Source of the DNA: Corynebacterium tuberculostearicum
GTDB taxonomy: Bacteria > Actinomycetota > Actinomycetes > Mycobacteriales > Mycobacteriaceae
Assembly: GCF_013408445.1 (NCBI RefSeq)
Contig: NZ_JACBZL010000001.1
Span: 806,001-870,000 of the forward strand
DNA length: 64,000 nucleotides
Reading direction: 5' to 3'
Shown here: piece by piece, positions 53,817 to 63,625 of the stretch
How positions within the stretch are numbered: the stretch's first letter is position 1
Layout: the number at the start of each line of letters is the position of its first letter
Notes under the pieces: model-generated
What the model saw: the letters and a program-made list of their open reading frames with translations, nothing else
What the model was told of the DNA's origin: nothing
The model's database searches: none
Program-made: the position numbers and the translations under genes

Positions 53817-55799
53817 CTACTTCTCACCCAACAAAGCGTCGACGAAGCCTTCGACTTCGAATGGCGCGAGATCATCGGCACCTTCGCCCAAGCCCACAAG
53901 CTTGACTGGAACACCCAATTCTTCTTGTACCTGGAAGACGATTCCGCCCTTAGCGGTGCCGTCCAGCTTGGTGAGAACCACACCGGTGATATCTACTACC
54001 TCGCGGAAGATTCGTGCCTGCGTAAGGCCATTCTGCCCCACCGTGGCATCCAATACCAGCAGGACCTCGTCCACATCGGTCTTCTTTTCTACCACGCGCT
54101 TGACCTTGCCTAGCTGGTCCATCAAGTCCGTGGAGGTATGGAGGCGGCCTGCGGTGTCGACCAAAACCACATCTACTTGCTGTTCCACGCCGGTTGCTAC
54201 CGCATCGAAGGCTACCGATGCTGGGTCAGCGCCTTCCTTGCCGCGCACGGTATCGGCGCCAACTCGACGGCCCCACGTCTCAAGCTGATCAGCGGCCGCA
54301 GCTCGGAAAGTATCGGCCGCGCCCAAAAGGACCTTATGGCCCATGGCTACTAGCACGCGAGCAAGCTTGCCGGTGGTTGTGGTCTTGCCGGTGCCATTGA
54401 CACCGACGACCATTACGATTGCTGGCTTGCCCTCATTCGGCATGGCCTTAATGGAGCGATCCATCTCTGGGTGGCCTGCTTCAATCAGGCATTCGCGCAG
54501 CATGGCACGGGCTTCATCCTCGCTGGAAACTCCGCGCTCTGCAATCTTCTCGCGCAGGGAGTCAGTCACCTTCATCGTGGACTTGGTGCCCAAATCCGCC
54601 ATGATGAGCGTGTCTTCGACTTCTTCCCAAGCTTCTTCATCCAAATCGCCTGCGGACAAAATTCCCATGAGCCCTTGGCCGATGGCATTTTGCGAGCGCG
54701 AAAGGCGCCCGCGCAAACGGCCAAGACGCCCACCGGCGGGGGCGATATCATCCTGCGGAGCTGGTGCTGGGGCAGGTTCGCCTGTTGGAACTTCGGTCTG
54801 TTCCTTGGCGGCTTCGGCTGCACCGGTTTGTGCCTCGGCAGCAGCTGCGGCTTCTTCGGCTTCCTCGCGGTCGTCCACCCGCTCCTCGATGTCTTCCGCA
54901 TCATTGTCTTCAACAACCTCGTCGAAGACTGGGGACTCCTCTTCTACCTCGGCATTTTCCACGGGGACAACGTCTTCCGGCTCCTTTGCCTTTTCGGCAG
55001 CTGCCGGCTCTTCCGGCTTGGGTGCAGCTTCTGGCTGTCCAGCTGCTTCCGGGGCACGGTCCGCGTGCGATTCTTCGCTTTCCGACGCCCCAGCTGCCGC
55101 ACCCGCTACGCCTGCCGCGCCAGCAGTCGTCGCCGCGGCCGCAGCGCCAGTTCCCTTAGACTGTGGTTTGTCTGTCTTATCAGCGGAAGATTCTGCCGCT
55201 TGCTTCTTCTCCTCCGCTGGCGCTTGGGCCTGGGCCTGCTTAGTAGGCTCTGCCGGCTTGTCGGTCTTCGCCGGCTTCCCCTGTTGAGGTGCCGGCTTGG
55301 TTTCTGGTTCCTCTGCCACCGACTTGTCTGCCATAGGCTTGTCGGCCACGGGCTTGTTTGCCGCGGCATCAGTCGTGGGCTGAGCAGACTGTGGCTTATC
55401 AGCCTGCGGCTTAGCCTGTGCCTGCGACTTTTCCTTAGACTGTGAGGTCTTGCCGCTGAGCTGCTCGTTGGCGATGGCGGTAGCATTCGGCTCTGCCTTA
55501 GCGGCCTGCTGCGACTGAGCGTGTTTTTCTGGGGCAGGCTTGTTCGCGCCGGGTTTGTCCGCCTGAACCGGGGCTTTCTGCGCTTCCTTAGCGCCGCCAG
55601 CAGGAGCGAATTTAAAGCCGGACTTGGCTTGATAGTTGCCGGACTTTTGCTCCTGGGTCAGCTGCTTCGGTTCTTCCTCAGCAGGCTTATCAAAGGACAC
55701 CTTCTTGGCGTCGCCGCGCTTTTTGCCGATTACTACGAAAAGAATAATCAGCACGATGACGACGATCGCAATGCCGATCCATAACCATAAAGAATTCAT
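53817..55799 (-). CDS. ftsY: SRP receptor FtsY
   Basis: 660 aa. N-terminal membrane helix (LWLWIGIAIVVIVLIILFVVIG), then a ~330-residue acidic/Ala/Pro/Lys/Gln-rich A-domain, then NG domain: GVNGTGKTTTTGKLARVL, DTAGRLHTSTDLM, TKLDGTAKGG. Long for FtsY (E. coli ~497 aa; many actinobacteria ~420) because of the low-complexity A-domain. Downstream of smc. Confidence 0.95.
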   Translation of the reverse strand: MNSLWLWIGIAIVVIVLIILFVVIGKKRGDAKKVSFDKPAEEEPKQLTQEQKSGNYQAKSGFKFAPAGGAKEAQKAPVQADKPGANKPAPEKHAQSQQAAKAEPNATAIANEQLSGKTSQSKEKSQAQAKPQADKPQSAQPTTDAAANKPVADKPMADKSVAEEPETKPAPQQGKPAKTDKPAEPTKQAQAQAPAEEKKQAAESSADKTDKPQSKGTGAAAAATTAGAAGVAGAAAGASESEESHADRAPEAAGQPEAAPKPEEPAAAEKAKEPEDVVPVENAEVEEESPVFDEVVEDNDAEDIEERVDDREEAEEAAAAAEAQTGAAEAAKEQTEVPTGEPAPAPAPQDDIAPAGGRLGRLRGRLSRSQNAIGQGLMGILSAGDLDEEAWEEVEDTLIMADLGTKSTMKVTDSLREKIAERGVSSEDEARAMLRECLIEAGHPEMDRSIKAMPNEGKPAIVMVVGVNGTGKTTTTGKLARVLVAMGHKVLLGAADTFRAAAADQLETWGRRVGADTVRGKEGADPASVAFDAVATGVEQQVDVVLVDTAGRLHTSTDLMDQLGKVKRVVEKKTDVDEVLLVLDATVGQNGLTQARIFREVVDITGVVLTKLDGTAKGGIVFQVQEELGVPVKLVGLGEGADDLAPFEVEGFVDALLGEK

Positions 55800-55839
55800 G
55801 CCTCTATAGTGCCAGTCTTCTCAGCTCGCGGCACGTCAA

Positions 55840-55864
55840 ACCCCCTCCTATAGCGGGAAGGGGT
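55840..55864 (-). terminator. Hairpin between smc and ftsY
   Basis: accccttcc / ggagggggt (one G-U) with a 7-nt loop; TTTG follows in the leftward reading. Confidence 0.5.
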
Positions 55865-55890
55865 CCTGCGGGAAGTGGACGAGCCCCAGG

Positions 55891-58800
55891 TTACTTCCCC
55901 GCCTCGTCACCCCGGGGAGCATCTACACCCAAGCGAGTGGCATCCTCGCTGGCTTGCTCCGTTCCAGGGGCGCTGCCTGCGGGATTCATGCGCTGCGAAA
56001 TCACGCGAGTAACACCATCGCCGCGCATGGTTACGCCATAGAGGACGTTGGCGACATCCATCGTCGGCTTTTGGTGCGTAATCACGATTAGCTGCGAGTC
56101 TTTACGCAGCTCCTCAAAGAGGGCAATGAGGCGGCGCAGGTTGACGTCATCAAGCGCTGCCTCAACCTCGTCCATGACATAGAACGGGCTGGGGCGGGCG
56201 CGGAAGATGGCTACCAGCATCGCAAGCGCAGTAAGTGACTTCTCGCCACCAGATAGCAAGGACAGGCGCTTGACTTTCTTGCCCGGTGGGCGCGCTTCCA
56301 CCTCGATGCCGGTGGTGAGCATGTCCTCCGGCTCGGTGAGGATAAGGCGCCCCTCTCCACCGGGGAAAAGGGTCTGGAAAACCTTTGGAAACTCCGCTTC
56401 GACGTCGTGCCACGCATCGGTAAAAAGCTGCAAAATCTGCGCGTCTACATCCTCGATAACGCCCGCCAGATCCTTGCGGGCCTGGATGACATCCTCCAAC
56501 TGAGTAGAAAGGAAGGAATAGCGCTCTTCCAAAGCCTTGTATTCTTCCAGCGCGAGCGGATTGACCTTGCCTAGTGAATTGAGGTCCTTTTCTGCTTGCT
56601 TCAAGCGCGCATTTTCCGCCCCGCGGTCGAAATCTTCGCCTGGAGTGTAGTCCTGCAAGAGATCCGAAATCGCAATGCCCAGCTGTTCCACAATCTTGGC
56701 CTCTGCTTCGTCTACACGCACCTGCGCCTGGGAGCGAGCAATTTCGGAGTCATGGGCGCGGTTGCTCAGCCGGTCCAGCTGCTGCCGCGCGGCCGATACG
56801 TGTTGCTTGACCTGCTGCAGCTGTGAGTTTAGGGAGGTGCGCTGCGCAAAGTAGTCATCGCGCTCAGAGGTCGCGCGCTCAAGCAGCTGCGCGGCGCGGG
56901 CGGCCAGATCGCGGGAATGCTTGGCTACCGCACCGGCCAATTCTCCCTGGGCTTTGCGCCGCGCCATGGCTTGCTCATGGCGGGCCTTGGCTTGGCGTTC
57001 ATGCTGCGCTTGGCGACGCAATGCCTCCCCCTTCCCCGCTACCTGACCCACGTGGTCTTGGGCCGAGCGGGCTGCCACCTGCGCCTCCATTTCCATGGAC
57101 TTGACCTGCTCTAGTGCTGCAGAGGCCTCGTCGCGCTCTGCCGAAGAAGGCTCGTCGGGTTGCTCGTCCGCATCGACGCGGGCGAGCCTATCGCGGGCGT
57201 CGGCAAGCTGCGTGCGGGCCTCGGTCAGCTTGACCTCGATCTCGGTCGCGCGCGCCGCGGCCTTCTCGTGCTCGTTCTTATTGGCCTCGTACTGCTTGAG
57301 CAGACGCTGGTGATCGCGCTTCCACGCATCAACTTCGGTATCGTGCTCGCGCAAGGCAGCCTTCGCCGAGGCTGCAGTCACGCGGGCATCCTCCGCCGCG
57401 ATCTTCGCGCCCTCGAGCGTGCCGGATAGTTCTTCCAGCTCCTGCGTGGCGGATTCCAGCTGCTCCTCTGCCTCCGCGATGCGGGCGGAAACCTCGACCG
57501 TGGATGAGGCACCAGTGCCCACTTCTACCCAACCTTCACCCAGCACCACGCCGGATTCGGTGACGGCACGCAGGCGCGGATCCTCTGCCACCAGCTTTTT
57601 CGCCTCCGCGACATCGGAGACGAGCACGACATCCGCAAGGAGGCGGTGCAGCGCAGCGGATACCTCGGGGACCACCGCAATATGGTCGAGCAACCACGAG
57701 GTGCCTGCGGGCAAAGTCGCATCCACGCGCCAGGAAGAGGAGGGGGCGGCCACGGAGACGTCGATAAGCGCGGAGCGCGTGCCCTTTTCCAAGTCTGCAA
57801 TCAGCTGGGCAGAAATCTCGCCGGCCTGGGCCTCTGCAAAAGCACCCAACGCGGCAGCTACCGCGGTCTCGTACTTGGTGGTAATGAACTCCGCCAACGG
57901 TTGGAAATGCTCGCCTACCTCAATCTTTTCCGGCGCAGTCTGAGCCAAGGTATCGATGCGGGAACGCAGGGTATAGACAGCGCGCTCACGCTCGCGCTGC
58001 TCGTCGCGAAGCTGCTCCAAACGCTTATCGGCCGCACCCGATTCACTGGCCGCCCGCACATGGGCTTCCTCAAGCGGCTCACGCTCGCCGGCCAAAGACT
58101 GCAGCTTATCCGCCACCTCATCGGCTTCCGCCTGGGCGGCTTGGGTGCGCTGCTTGGTAGAAGTCAGGGTCTCCTCTTGGCGCGCCAGCTCCTCTTCGGC
58201 CGAAGTAACCTGGCCTGCCGCCTTTTCCTCTGCGGCAATGAGGCGGACGACGCCCTCGCGCCTATCCGCAATGGCACGCAGCTGCGCCATGTGTTCGCGC
58301 TCCGCGGCCTCGAATGCCTCACGGCGCTCTGCTACCTCTTCGCGGATAGCCTCCAGGCGTTCCGCAGCCTCCTCCGCTGCGGCGAGAAGCTCTGCATGTT
58401 CTTCGTCCGCGCGGGCAGCCCGTGCCTCTAGGTCATCCGGATCCTGGCCAGAATAGGCCACCTGTGCGCCGGCATTGGCCGCTCGTTCCTCCGCGATGCG
58501 CTGGGTCGCGGAAATGCGCTCGGATAGCGTGGACAGGTCGAACCACAGTTTTTGAGCCGCCTCCGCCTGGGGGTTTACCTCCTCTAGCTGGGCTTCCACT
58601 TCTAGCTGCGAACCTGTTGCTTCTTCCAGCTGCGCGGTAACTTCTTCTACCTGCTCGGCTAAGACCTCTGCCGCGCGCTCGGCCTCCTGAAACTTGCTGC
58701 GCAGGCGCACCACCCTATCTCCTGCCAGCCGCAGGCGGGCGTCGCGCAGATCAGCCTGCACAGTGGCGGCGCGCTGCGCGGCCTCAGCCTGGCGGGCCAA

Positions 58801-59412
58801 AGGCTTGAGCTGCTTTCCCAACTCATCAGTAAGGTCCTGCAAGCGATCCAAATTGGCCTGCATGCCGGTGAGCTTGCGCTGCGCTTTTTCCTTGCGGCGG
58901 CGGTGCTTGAGTACACCCGCGGCTTCTTCGATATACGAGCGCCGATCCTCAGGCCGCGATTCTAGGATCTCAGAAAGCTTGCCTTGGCCAACGATGATGT
59001 GCATCTCGCGGCCAATACCGGAATCAGATAGCAGCTCCTGAATATCCATCAGGCGCGCTTTGGAGCCATTGATTTCGTATTCGCTGGCGCCATCGCGGAA
59101 CATGCGGCGGGTGACCGACACTTCCGAGTATTCGATTGGCAGCGCACCGTCCGCATTATCGATAGTGAGGGTGACCTCGGCGCGCCCCAAAGCCTTGCGG
59201 TCGCCGGCGCCGGCGAAGATGACGTCCTGCATCTTTCCGCCGCGCAGCGTCTTGGCGCTTCCCTCACCCATTACCCAGGCCAGGGCGTCCACCACATTGG
59301 ACTTGCCGGAGCCATTCGGTCCGACGACGGCGCAAATTCCTGGCTCGAATTTCAGAGACGTCGCCGACGCGAATGATTTGAAGCCTTTCAGCGTCAGCGA
59401 TTTCAGGTGCAT
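55891..59412 (-). CDS. smc: Chromosome partition protein Smc
   Basis: 1173 aa. Walker A GPNGSGKSNVVDAL near residue 32, two long coiled coils of Glu/Ala/Arg-rich sequence, a hinge around residues 500-660 (EKIEVGEHFQPLAEFI, DIVLVSDVAEAKKL-like), signature LSLLSGGEKSLTALA, Walker B FYVMDEVEAALDD and a ~35-residue C-terminal extension. Condensin ATPase for chromosome organisation. Compact operon with acyP upstream and ftsY downstream. Confidence 0.96.
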   Translation of the reverse strand: MHLKSLTLKGFKSFASATSLKFEPGICAVVGPNGSGKSNVVDALAWVMGEGSAKTLRGGKMQDVIFAGAGDRKALGRAEVTLTIDNADGALPIEYSEVSVTRRMFRDGASEYEINGSKARLMDIQELLSDSGIGREMHIIVGQGKLSEILESRPEDRRSYIEEAAGVLKHRRRKEKAQRKLTGMQANLDRLQDLTDELGKQLKPLARQAEAAQRAATVQADLRDARLRLAGDRVVRLRSKFQEAERAAEVLAEQVEEVTAQLEEATGSQLEVEAQLEEVNPQAEAAQKLWFDLSTLSERISATQRIAEERAANAGAQVAYSGQDPDDLEARAARADEEHAELLAAAEEAAERLEAIREEVAERREAFEAAEREHMAQLRAIADRREGVVRLIAAEEKAAGQVTSAEEELARQEETLTSTKQRTQAAQAEADEVADKLQSLAGEREPLEEAHVRAASESGAADKRLEQLRDEQRERERAVYTLRSRIDTLAQTAPEKIEVGEHFQPLAEFITTKYETAVAAALGAFAEAQAGEISAQLIADLEKGTRSALIDVSVAAPSSSWRVDATLPAGTSWLLDHIAVVPEVSAALHRLLADVVLVSDVAEAKKLVAEDPRLRAVTESGVVLGEGWVEVGTGASSTVEVSARIAEAEEQLESATQELEELSGTLEGAKIAAEDARVTAASAKAALREHDTEVDAWKRDHQRLLKQYEANKNEHEKAAARATEIEVKLTEARTQLADARDRLARVDADEQPDEPSSAERDEASAALEQVKSMEMEAQVAARSAQDHVGQVAGKGEALRRQAQHERQAKARHEQAMARRKAQGELAGAVAKHSRDLAARAAQLLERATSERDDYFAQRTSLNSQLQQVKQHVSAARQQLDRLSNRAHDSEIARSQAQVRVDEAEAKIVEQLGIAISDLLQDYTPGEDFDRGAENARLKQAEKDLNSLGKVNPLALEEYKALEERYSFLSTQLEDVIQARKDLAGVIEDVDAQILQLFTDAWHDVEAEFPKVFQTLFPGGEGRLILTEPEDMLTTGIEVEARPPGKKVKRLSLLSGGEKSLTALAMLVAIFRARPSPFYVMDEVEAALDDVNLRRLIALFEELRKDSQLIVITHQKPTMDVANVLYGVTMRGDGVTRVISQRMNPAGSAPGTEQASEDATRLGVDAPRGDEAGK

Positions 59413-59490
59413 TTGGGTAAGTTTAGCAAGCCTTGAACGCAGCTGCCCAGCCGAGCCTAGAGGCTCGCTTCGGCGGGCTTGTGCTGCGAG

Positions 59491-59775
59491 TTAACGTTCG
59501 ATGAAGCCAGATTCGCCCTTAGGGGAAGCCCATTGTTCGACAACCAGATCCACCGTTCCCGGGCGGCGGGTCGTACTCGGCTGCTCATTGAGGAGGCCCA
59601 GCAAGTCCTCGCATTTCTCCCGCGGGCCTTCCGCTACCACCTGCACCCGGCCATCTCTCAGATTGGTGGCATGCCCGCTCAAACCGAGCTCCAAGGCCCG
59701 GGAGCGCGTCCACCAACGAAAGCCCACTCCTTGGACGTGCCCATGGACAAAAGCGGTCATTCTCTCCAGTGCCAT
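59491..59775 (-). CDS. acyP: Acylphosphatase
   Basis: 94 aa; hydrolyses acyl phosphates. [17 protein letters not shown] contains the catalytic Arg, and the [17 protein letters not shown] segment contains the catalytic Asn. ATG at 59775 is chosen because GGGAGG lies 4 nt before it. Sits between the symporter gene and smc, as an acyP gene does near smc in mycobacteria. Confidence 0.9.
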   Translation of the reverse strand: MALERMTAFVHGHVQGVGFRWWTRSRALELGLSGHATNLRDGRVQVVAEGPREKCEDLLGLLNEQPSTTRRPGTVDLVVEQWASPKGESGFIER

Positions 59776-59791
59776 GCGGCCTCCCAAACTT

Positions 59792-61291
59792 CTAATAGCG
59801 GTCGTGGTGTCCCTTATCGCGCAACACGCGGCGATCCTCCTCGCTGCGGCGAGTGACAGGATCCGATCCGTCCCAGCACTCTACGCCCTTCAGCTCCGGC
59901 ATCATATCGCGGTGGAATACCGGGTCAATGCCGTGGCTGCGCTGCTTGTTGTAATTCTTGAGCAACTTAATCGCCACACCGGAGAGTGGCACGATGACGA
60001 TAATATTGAGAATCACCATGGTTGCCGCACCGGTATCGGCCAAGGCAAAGACCAGCGGCAGAGAGCCCACTGCGCCGAACCAGACAAAGAAAAGCACAAC
60101 GAGGCGGAAAATTACCAGCGCAGGCTTGCTCTGGGTGAGGTACTCCAGGTTAGATTCCGCCAAGTAATAATTGCCCAGGATGGAGGAGAAAGCCAGGAAG
60201 AAAAGAATGAAGCTGACGAAGTGGATGCCCCACTCGCCCACCTCAGAAGACAAAGCCGCCTGGGTCAAGGAGACGCCTTCTGCTTCGGCGCCGTAGGCAA
60301 TCTCCGGCCCCAGCAAGATGATGAAGGCGGTGATGGTACACACCACCAAGGTGTCGAAGTACACGCCAAGGGTTTGCACCAGGCCCTGCTTGACCGGGTG
60401 CGAGACTGCCGCGGTAGCCGCTGCATTCGGAGCAGAGCCCTCACCAGCTTCGTTGGAAAACAGTCCACGCTGAATACCCTTCATCATGGCCGCACCGAGA
60501 CCGGCGCCAGCGATTTCCTTAATACCCAGAGCGTGGCCGACAATATCGCCAACCATTCCCGGCACCTTGTCAAAGTTCGTGATGACTACAAAACCGCCGA
60601 CAAGCAGGTAGGCCACCGCCATAAAAGGCACGATGATCTGGGTGATATTGGCAATGCGGTTAACACCGCCAAAGATGATGAGGCCTGCAACCACGGCGAT
60701 AACAACACCGATGATGGCACGGAACATGGTGTCATCGCGGTCAAAAGAGAAGGACACCGCATCCGCGATGGCGTTGGTCTGGAAGGCGTTGTAGACCAAA
60801 CCAAAGGTAAAAGCGATAGCGATGGAGAAAAGAACGCCAAGCGGGCCCCAGCCCAAACCGCGCTTCATGTAGTACGCAGGGCCACCACGGTAACCATCAC
60901 CATCGCGTACCTTCCACAGCTGCGCCAGGGTGGATTCGATGAATGCAGTTGCACCACCAAGGATGGCGATGAGCCACATCCAAAAGACAGCACCTGGGCC
61001 GCCCACGGAAATGGCCACGGCCACTCCGGCCACGTTACCGGTGCCGACGCGGGAAGCGGCCGAAATAGTGAAGGCCTTAAAAGCAGAGATACCCCCATAG
61101 TCCTCGTCCTCATCGCGACCTTCCCCCTTGGGTCGCTCGACGACGGCCCGGAACATGTCCGGCACCATGCGCACCTGCACCAAAGCGGTACGGATGCCGA
61201 AGAATAGGCCCGCAGCGATGAGCAGCCAGGGCAGAATCCACGACCAGACGCCGTCATTAAATGTCGTTACGACATTTTCAAGAAAATCCAT
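59792..61291 (-). CDS. Sodium:alanine (AGCS) symporter
   Basis: 499 aa, ~11 membrane helices. AGCS signatures: [48 protein letters not shown]. Imports alanine or glycine with Na+. ATG at 61291 avoids a 21-residue extension that overlaps the mutM stop; Shine-Dalgarno weak (GGCAG). Inserted between mutM and acyP; the Mrp operon would supply the Na+ gradient it needs (inference). Confidence 0.9.
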   Translation of the reverse strand: MDFLENVVTTFNDGVWSWILPWLLIAAGLFFGIRTALVQVRMVPDMFRAVVERPKGEGRDEDEDYGGISAFKAFTISAASRVGTGNVAGVAVAISVGGPGAVFWMWLIAILGGATAFIESTLAQLWKVRDGDGYRGGPAYYMKRGLGWGPLGVLFSIAIAFTFGLVYNAFQTNAIADAVSFSFDRDDTMFRAIIGVVIAVVAGLIIFGGVNRIANITQIIVPFMAVAYLLVGGFVVITNFDKVPGMVGDIVGHALGIKEIAGAGLGAAMMKGIQRGLFSNEAGEGSAPNAAATAAVSHPVKQGLVQTLGVYFDTLVVCTITAFIILLGPEIAYGAEAEGVSLTQAALSSEVGEWGIHFVSFILFFLAFSSILGNYYLAESNLEYLTQSKPALVIFRLVVLFFVWFGAVGSLPLVFALADTGAATMVILNIIVIVPLSGVAIKLLKNYNKQRSHGIDPVFHRDMMPELKGVECWDGSDPVTRRSEEDRRVLRDKGHHDRY

Positions 61292-61344
61292 GCAGAATAA
61301 TTTACTGCCTTGAGGTTCACAACGTGAACCCCATGCGCCATAAC

Positions 61345-62160
61345 TTATTGACAATGGGGGCAGAAATGGGTGGAACGTCCTGAAATTACGCAGCGCTCCA
61401 AGGGCGTTCCGCAGCGCTGACAGGGCTGGCCAGCCCGCCCATACGCGGCCAGGGACCGCGAGAAGTATCCCGATTCACCATTCACGTTGACGTACAAGGA
61501 ATCGAAGCTCGTGCCACCCACTTTTAGGGCGGCGGCCATGACCTCTTGGGCCGCTTCAAGCAGAGCTACGGCATCCTTTTGCCGCAACGTCGATGCCCTT
61601 TTGCGGGGCGGAATCTGTGCCGCCCACAGGGATTCATCGGCATAGATATTGCCGATTCCAGAAGCCAAGGTTTGATCCAATAGTGCAGTCTTTACTGCAG
61701 TCTTCTTGGCCCGCAAGCGCCGTGCGGTTGCCACAATGTCGAAGTCTGGTTCCAACGGGTCAATGCCAATGTGCGAGATCTTCGCCCACGGTGCATAGAG
61801 CCAATAGCCAAAGGTGCGCTGGTCTACAAAGCTAAGCTCTACCCCACCGCTTAGCTGAGCGCTAATGCGCAGATGCGGCGAATCGGTCGTGCCGATTCGA
61901 ACTTGGCCCGACATGCCCAAGTGGATGAAGAGGACGTCGCGGTGGGGATCCATGGAATCTTCGCCCACAAATTCCAGCCACATGAACTTTCCCCGCCGAG
62001 CCACAGCGGCGACCTCTTTACCGATAAGAAGACCGGAGAGTGGCTCATCTTGGCCACGGTTGGCACGCGGGTGCAGGACTTGCACAGACTCAAAAGTCCG
62101 CCCCACCACGTGGGGCTCAAGACCCCGGCGGACGGACTCGACTTCCGGCAGTTCCGGCAT
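61345..62160 (-). CDS. mutM: Formamidopyrimidine-DNA glycosylase
   Basis: 271 aa base-excision repair enzyme removing 8-oxoguanine and FaPy. N-terminal catalytic PELPEVES (Pro2, Glu3), RRGKFMWLE (Lys), helix-two-turn-helix, and C-terminal zinc finger CQRCGTPLERC...CPHC. Overlaps nothing; 2 bp after rnc. Confidence 0.96.
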   Translation of the reverse strand: MPELPEVESVRRGLEPHVVGRTFESVQVLHPRANRGQDEPLSGLLIGKEVAAVARRGKFMWLEFVGEDSMDPHRDVLFIHLGMSGQVRIGTTDSPHLRISAQLSGGVELSFVDQRTFGYWLYAPWAKISHIGIDPLEPDFDIVATARRLRAKKTAVKTALLDQTLASGIGNIYADESLWAAQIPPRKRASTLRQKDAVALLEAAQEVMAAALKVGGTSFDSLYVNVNGESGYFSRSLAAYGRAGQPCQRCGTPLERCVISGRSTHFCPHCQ

Positions 62161-62162
62161 GC

Positions 62163-62933
62163 TTAGCCTTCTTTATGCGCAGTGCCCTGCACCAAGAGAG
62201 GAGTCTCACGCAAAGTCTGGCACGCCTCTTGAGCTGCTTGCTGCTCGGCCAGCTTCTTATTGTGTCCCACTCCATTGCCCACGGTCAGACCAGCGACGGT
62301 AGCTACCGCGTTAAAGGTCTGGTCATGTTCTGGGCCGGTGGAGGTAGCCGAGTAGACCGGCATCGGTGCCTTAAGCTCGGCACACAGCTCCTGCAAAGTG
62401 GTCTTCCAATCCAGATGGCGGCCACTCACGGTCGCATTGTCGATCTTTTCTGCAAATAGGCGCAGGATGACATCTCGCGCAGTTTCGAATCCATGCTCGC
62501 GGTAGATGGCGCCAAAGATCGCCTCGGTGGTATCGGCAAGGATGGAATCCTTATCGCGGCCACCAGTGGACTGCTCTCCCTTGCCCAGCAAAATGTGTGG
62601 GCCGAGGTTTATCTCACGAGCGATATCCGATAGTCCGTAGCGCGAGACGATCGAGGCACGCATCTTGGAAATATCCGATTCCGGACGAGAGGGATAAGTG
62701 ATGTAGAGCTGGGAGGCCACCGACAGGCCCAGCACCGCATCGCCCAGAAACTCCAAGCGCTCGTTATTAGGCAAATGCCCATTCTCATTGGCAAAAGAGC
62801 GGTGAGTAAGCGCTAGGCGCAGGTGTTCTGGCTGCAAGTCCACGCCGAGCGATTCCAACAGTGGGCTGTGGTCTACTGCAGCAAATTCGGCTGCCAGTGC
62901 CTCTTCCCCGGTTAGCTTCTTTTTGCGGCTCAT
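62163..62933 (-). CDS. rnc: Ribonuclease III
   Basis: 256 aa. Signature NERLEFLGDAVLGL, DSILADTTEAIFGAIY, then a double-stranded RNA-binding domain (DWKTTLQELCAELKAPMPVY...NKKLAEQQAAQEAC). Processes rRNA precursors. Start ATG overlaps the DUF177 stop by 4 nt. Confidence 0.96.
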   Translation of the reverse strand: MSRKKKLTGEEALAAEFAAVDHSPLLESLGVDLQPEHLRLALTHRSFANENGHLPNNERLEFLGDAVLGLSVASQLYITYPSRPESDISKMRASIVSRYGLSDIAREINLGPHILLGKGEQSTGGRDKDSILADTTEAIFGAIYREHGFETARDVILRLFAEKIDNATVSGRHLDWKTTLQELCAELKAPMPVYSATSTGPEHDQTFNAVATVAGLTVGNGVGHNKKLAEQQAAQEACQTLRETPLLVQGTAHKEG

Positions 62934-63475
62934 AGGAACTTCTCCAAACCAGCCCAGCGGGGATCGACCTTGTCTTCCTCTTCTTCGCCAGAGATACCGG
63001 TGGTCACCCCTTCAGGCGTGTCAATCTCACAGCGGTCCTCACACACCGGCGCGAAGGGAAGGTTGAGGCCTGCCTCATCGATCACGGCCTGCAATAGATC
63101 CAGCTCATCGTCTTCGATCTCCGGAATCTCATCTCCGGAGCCTTCATCATCGGCTGCAGGATCATCGCCGGAGACGAAGGATTCATCGGCAGCAAAGACC
63201 TGCGTGACATGCAAGTCCAGCTCTGGGTGCAGTTCCTTCAAGCACCGGGAGCATTCCCCTGTCAGCCGTCCAGATACGTTGGCATCCACCAAGACACCTG
63301 CACCTAGAGGGGTCAAGGTGGCGTCTACGGTGAGCTCCTCACCCTTCGGAATAGCGATCATCTCGACGCCGATCCTCTCAGGTGCGGGGCCGGTCTGGGT
63401 GCGTTGCTCCGGCGGTGCGTCAGCGCCTTGGGCGTTCAACAATTCGCCCACATCGAACTTCAATGGTGATGTCAT
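62930..63475 (-). CDS. DUF177 (YceD) protein
   Basis: 181 aa with the DUF177 zinc-type pair CSRC mid-protein, a long acidic Asp/Glu stretch, and late C...C (APVCEDRCEID). In many bacteria it precedes rpmF and links to 23S rRNA maturation; no rpmF (L32) follows here. First gene of the leftward DUF177-rnc-mutM run. Confidence 0.9.
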   Translation of the reverse strand: MTSPLKFDVGELLNAQGADAPPEQRTQTGPAPERIGVEMIAIPKGEELTVDATLTPLGAGVLVDANVSGRLTGECSRCLKELHPELDLHVTQVFAADESFVSGDDPAADDEGSGDEIPEIEDDELDLLQAVIDEAGLNLPFAPVCEDRCEIDTPEGVTTGISGEEEEDKVDPRWAGLEKFL

Positions 63476-63613
63476 AACACTAGGTAGTCTACCTTGCCCC
63501 GCAAACTCCGCCTAGCGGCCCGCACAGGCAAACTTTCTGTCAAGAGTCTGTCGTTTAAAGTAAAAGGGCCTATGCCTTTCCGGCTTAGCCTTTTCCCAAG
63601 CCAAAGCCATCTT

Positions 63614-63619
63614 TAGTGT
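63614..63619 (+). promoter_or_regulatory. Predicted -10 element (TAGTGT), leaderless start
   Basis: TAGTGT then GGAGGC then ATG at 63626; the GGAGG is too close to serve as a ribosome binding site, which supports a leaderless mRNA. Confidence 0.45.
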
Positions 63620-63625
63620 GGAGGC

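Noticed and set aside
53661..54113. 150-codon plus-strand frame at the ftsY 3' end
   Set aside because: Most of it is antisense to ftsY, with no domain and poor upstream signals.
59501..61207. 568-codon plus-strand frame opposite acyP and the symporter
   Set aside because: His/Gln/Arg-rich, low-similarity translation antisense to two well-supported genes.
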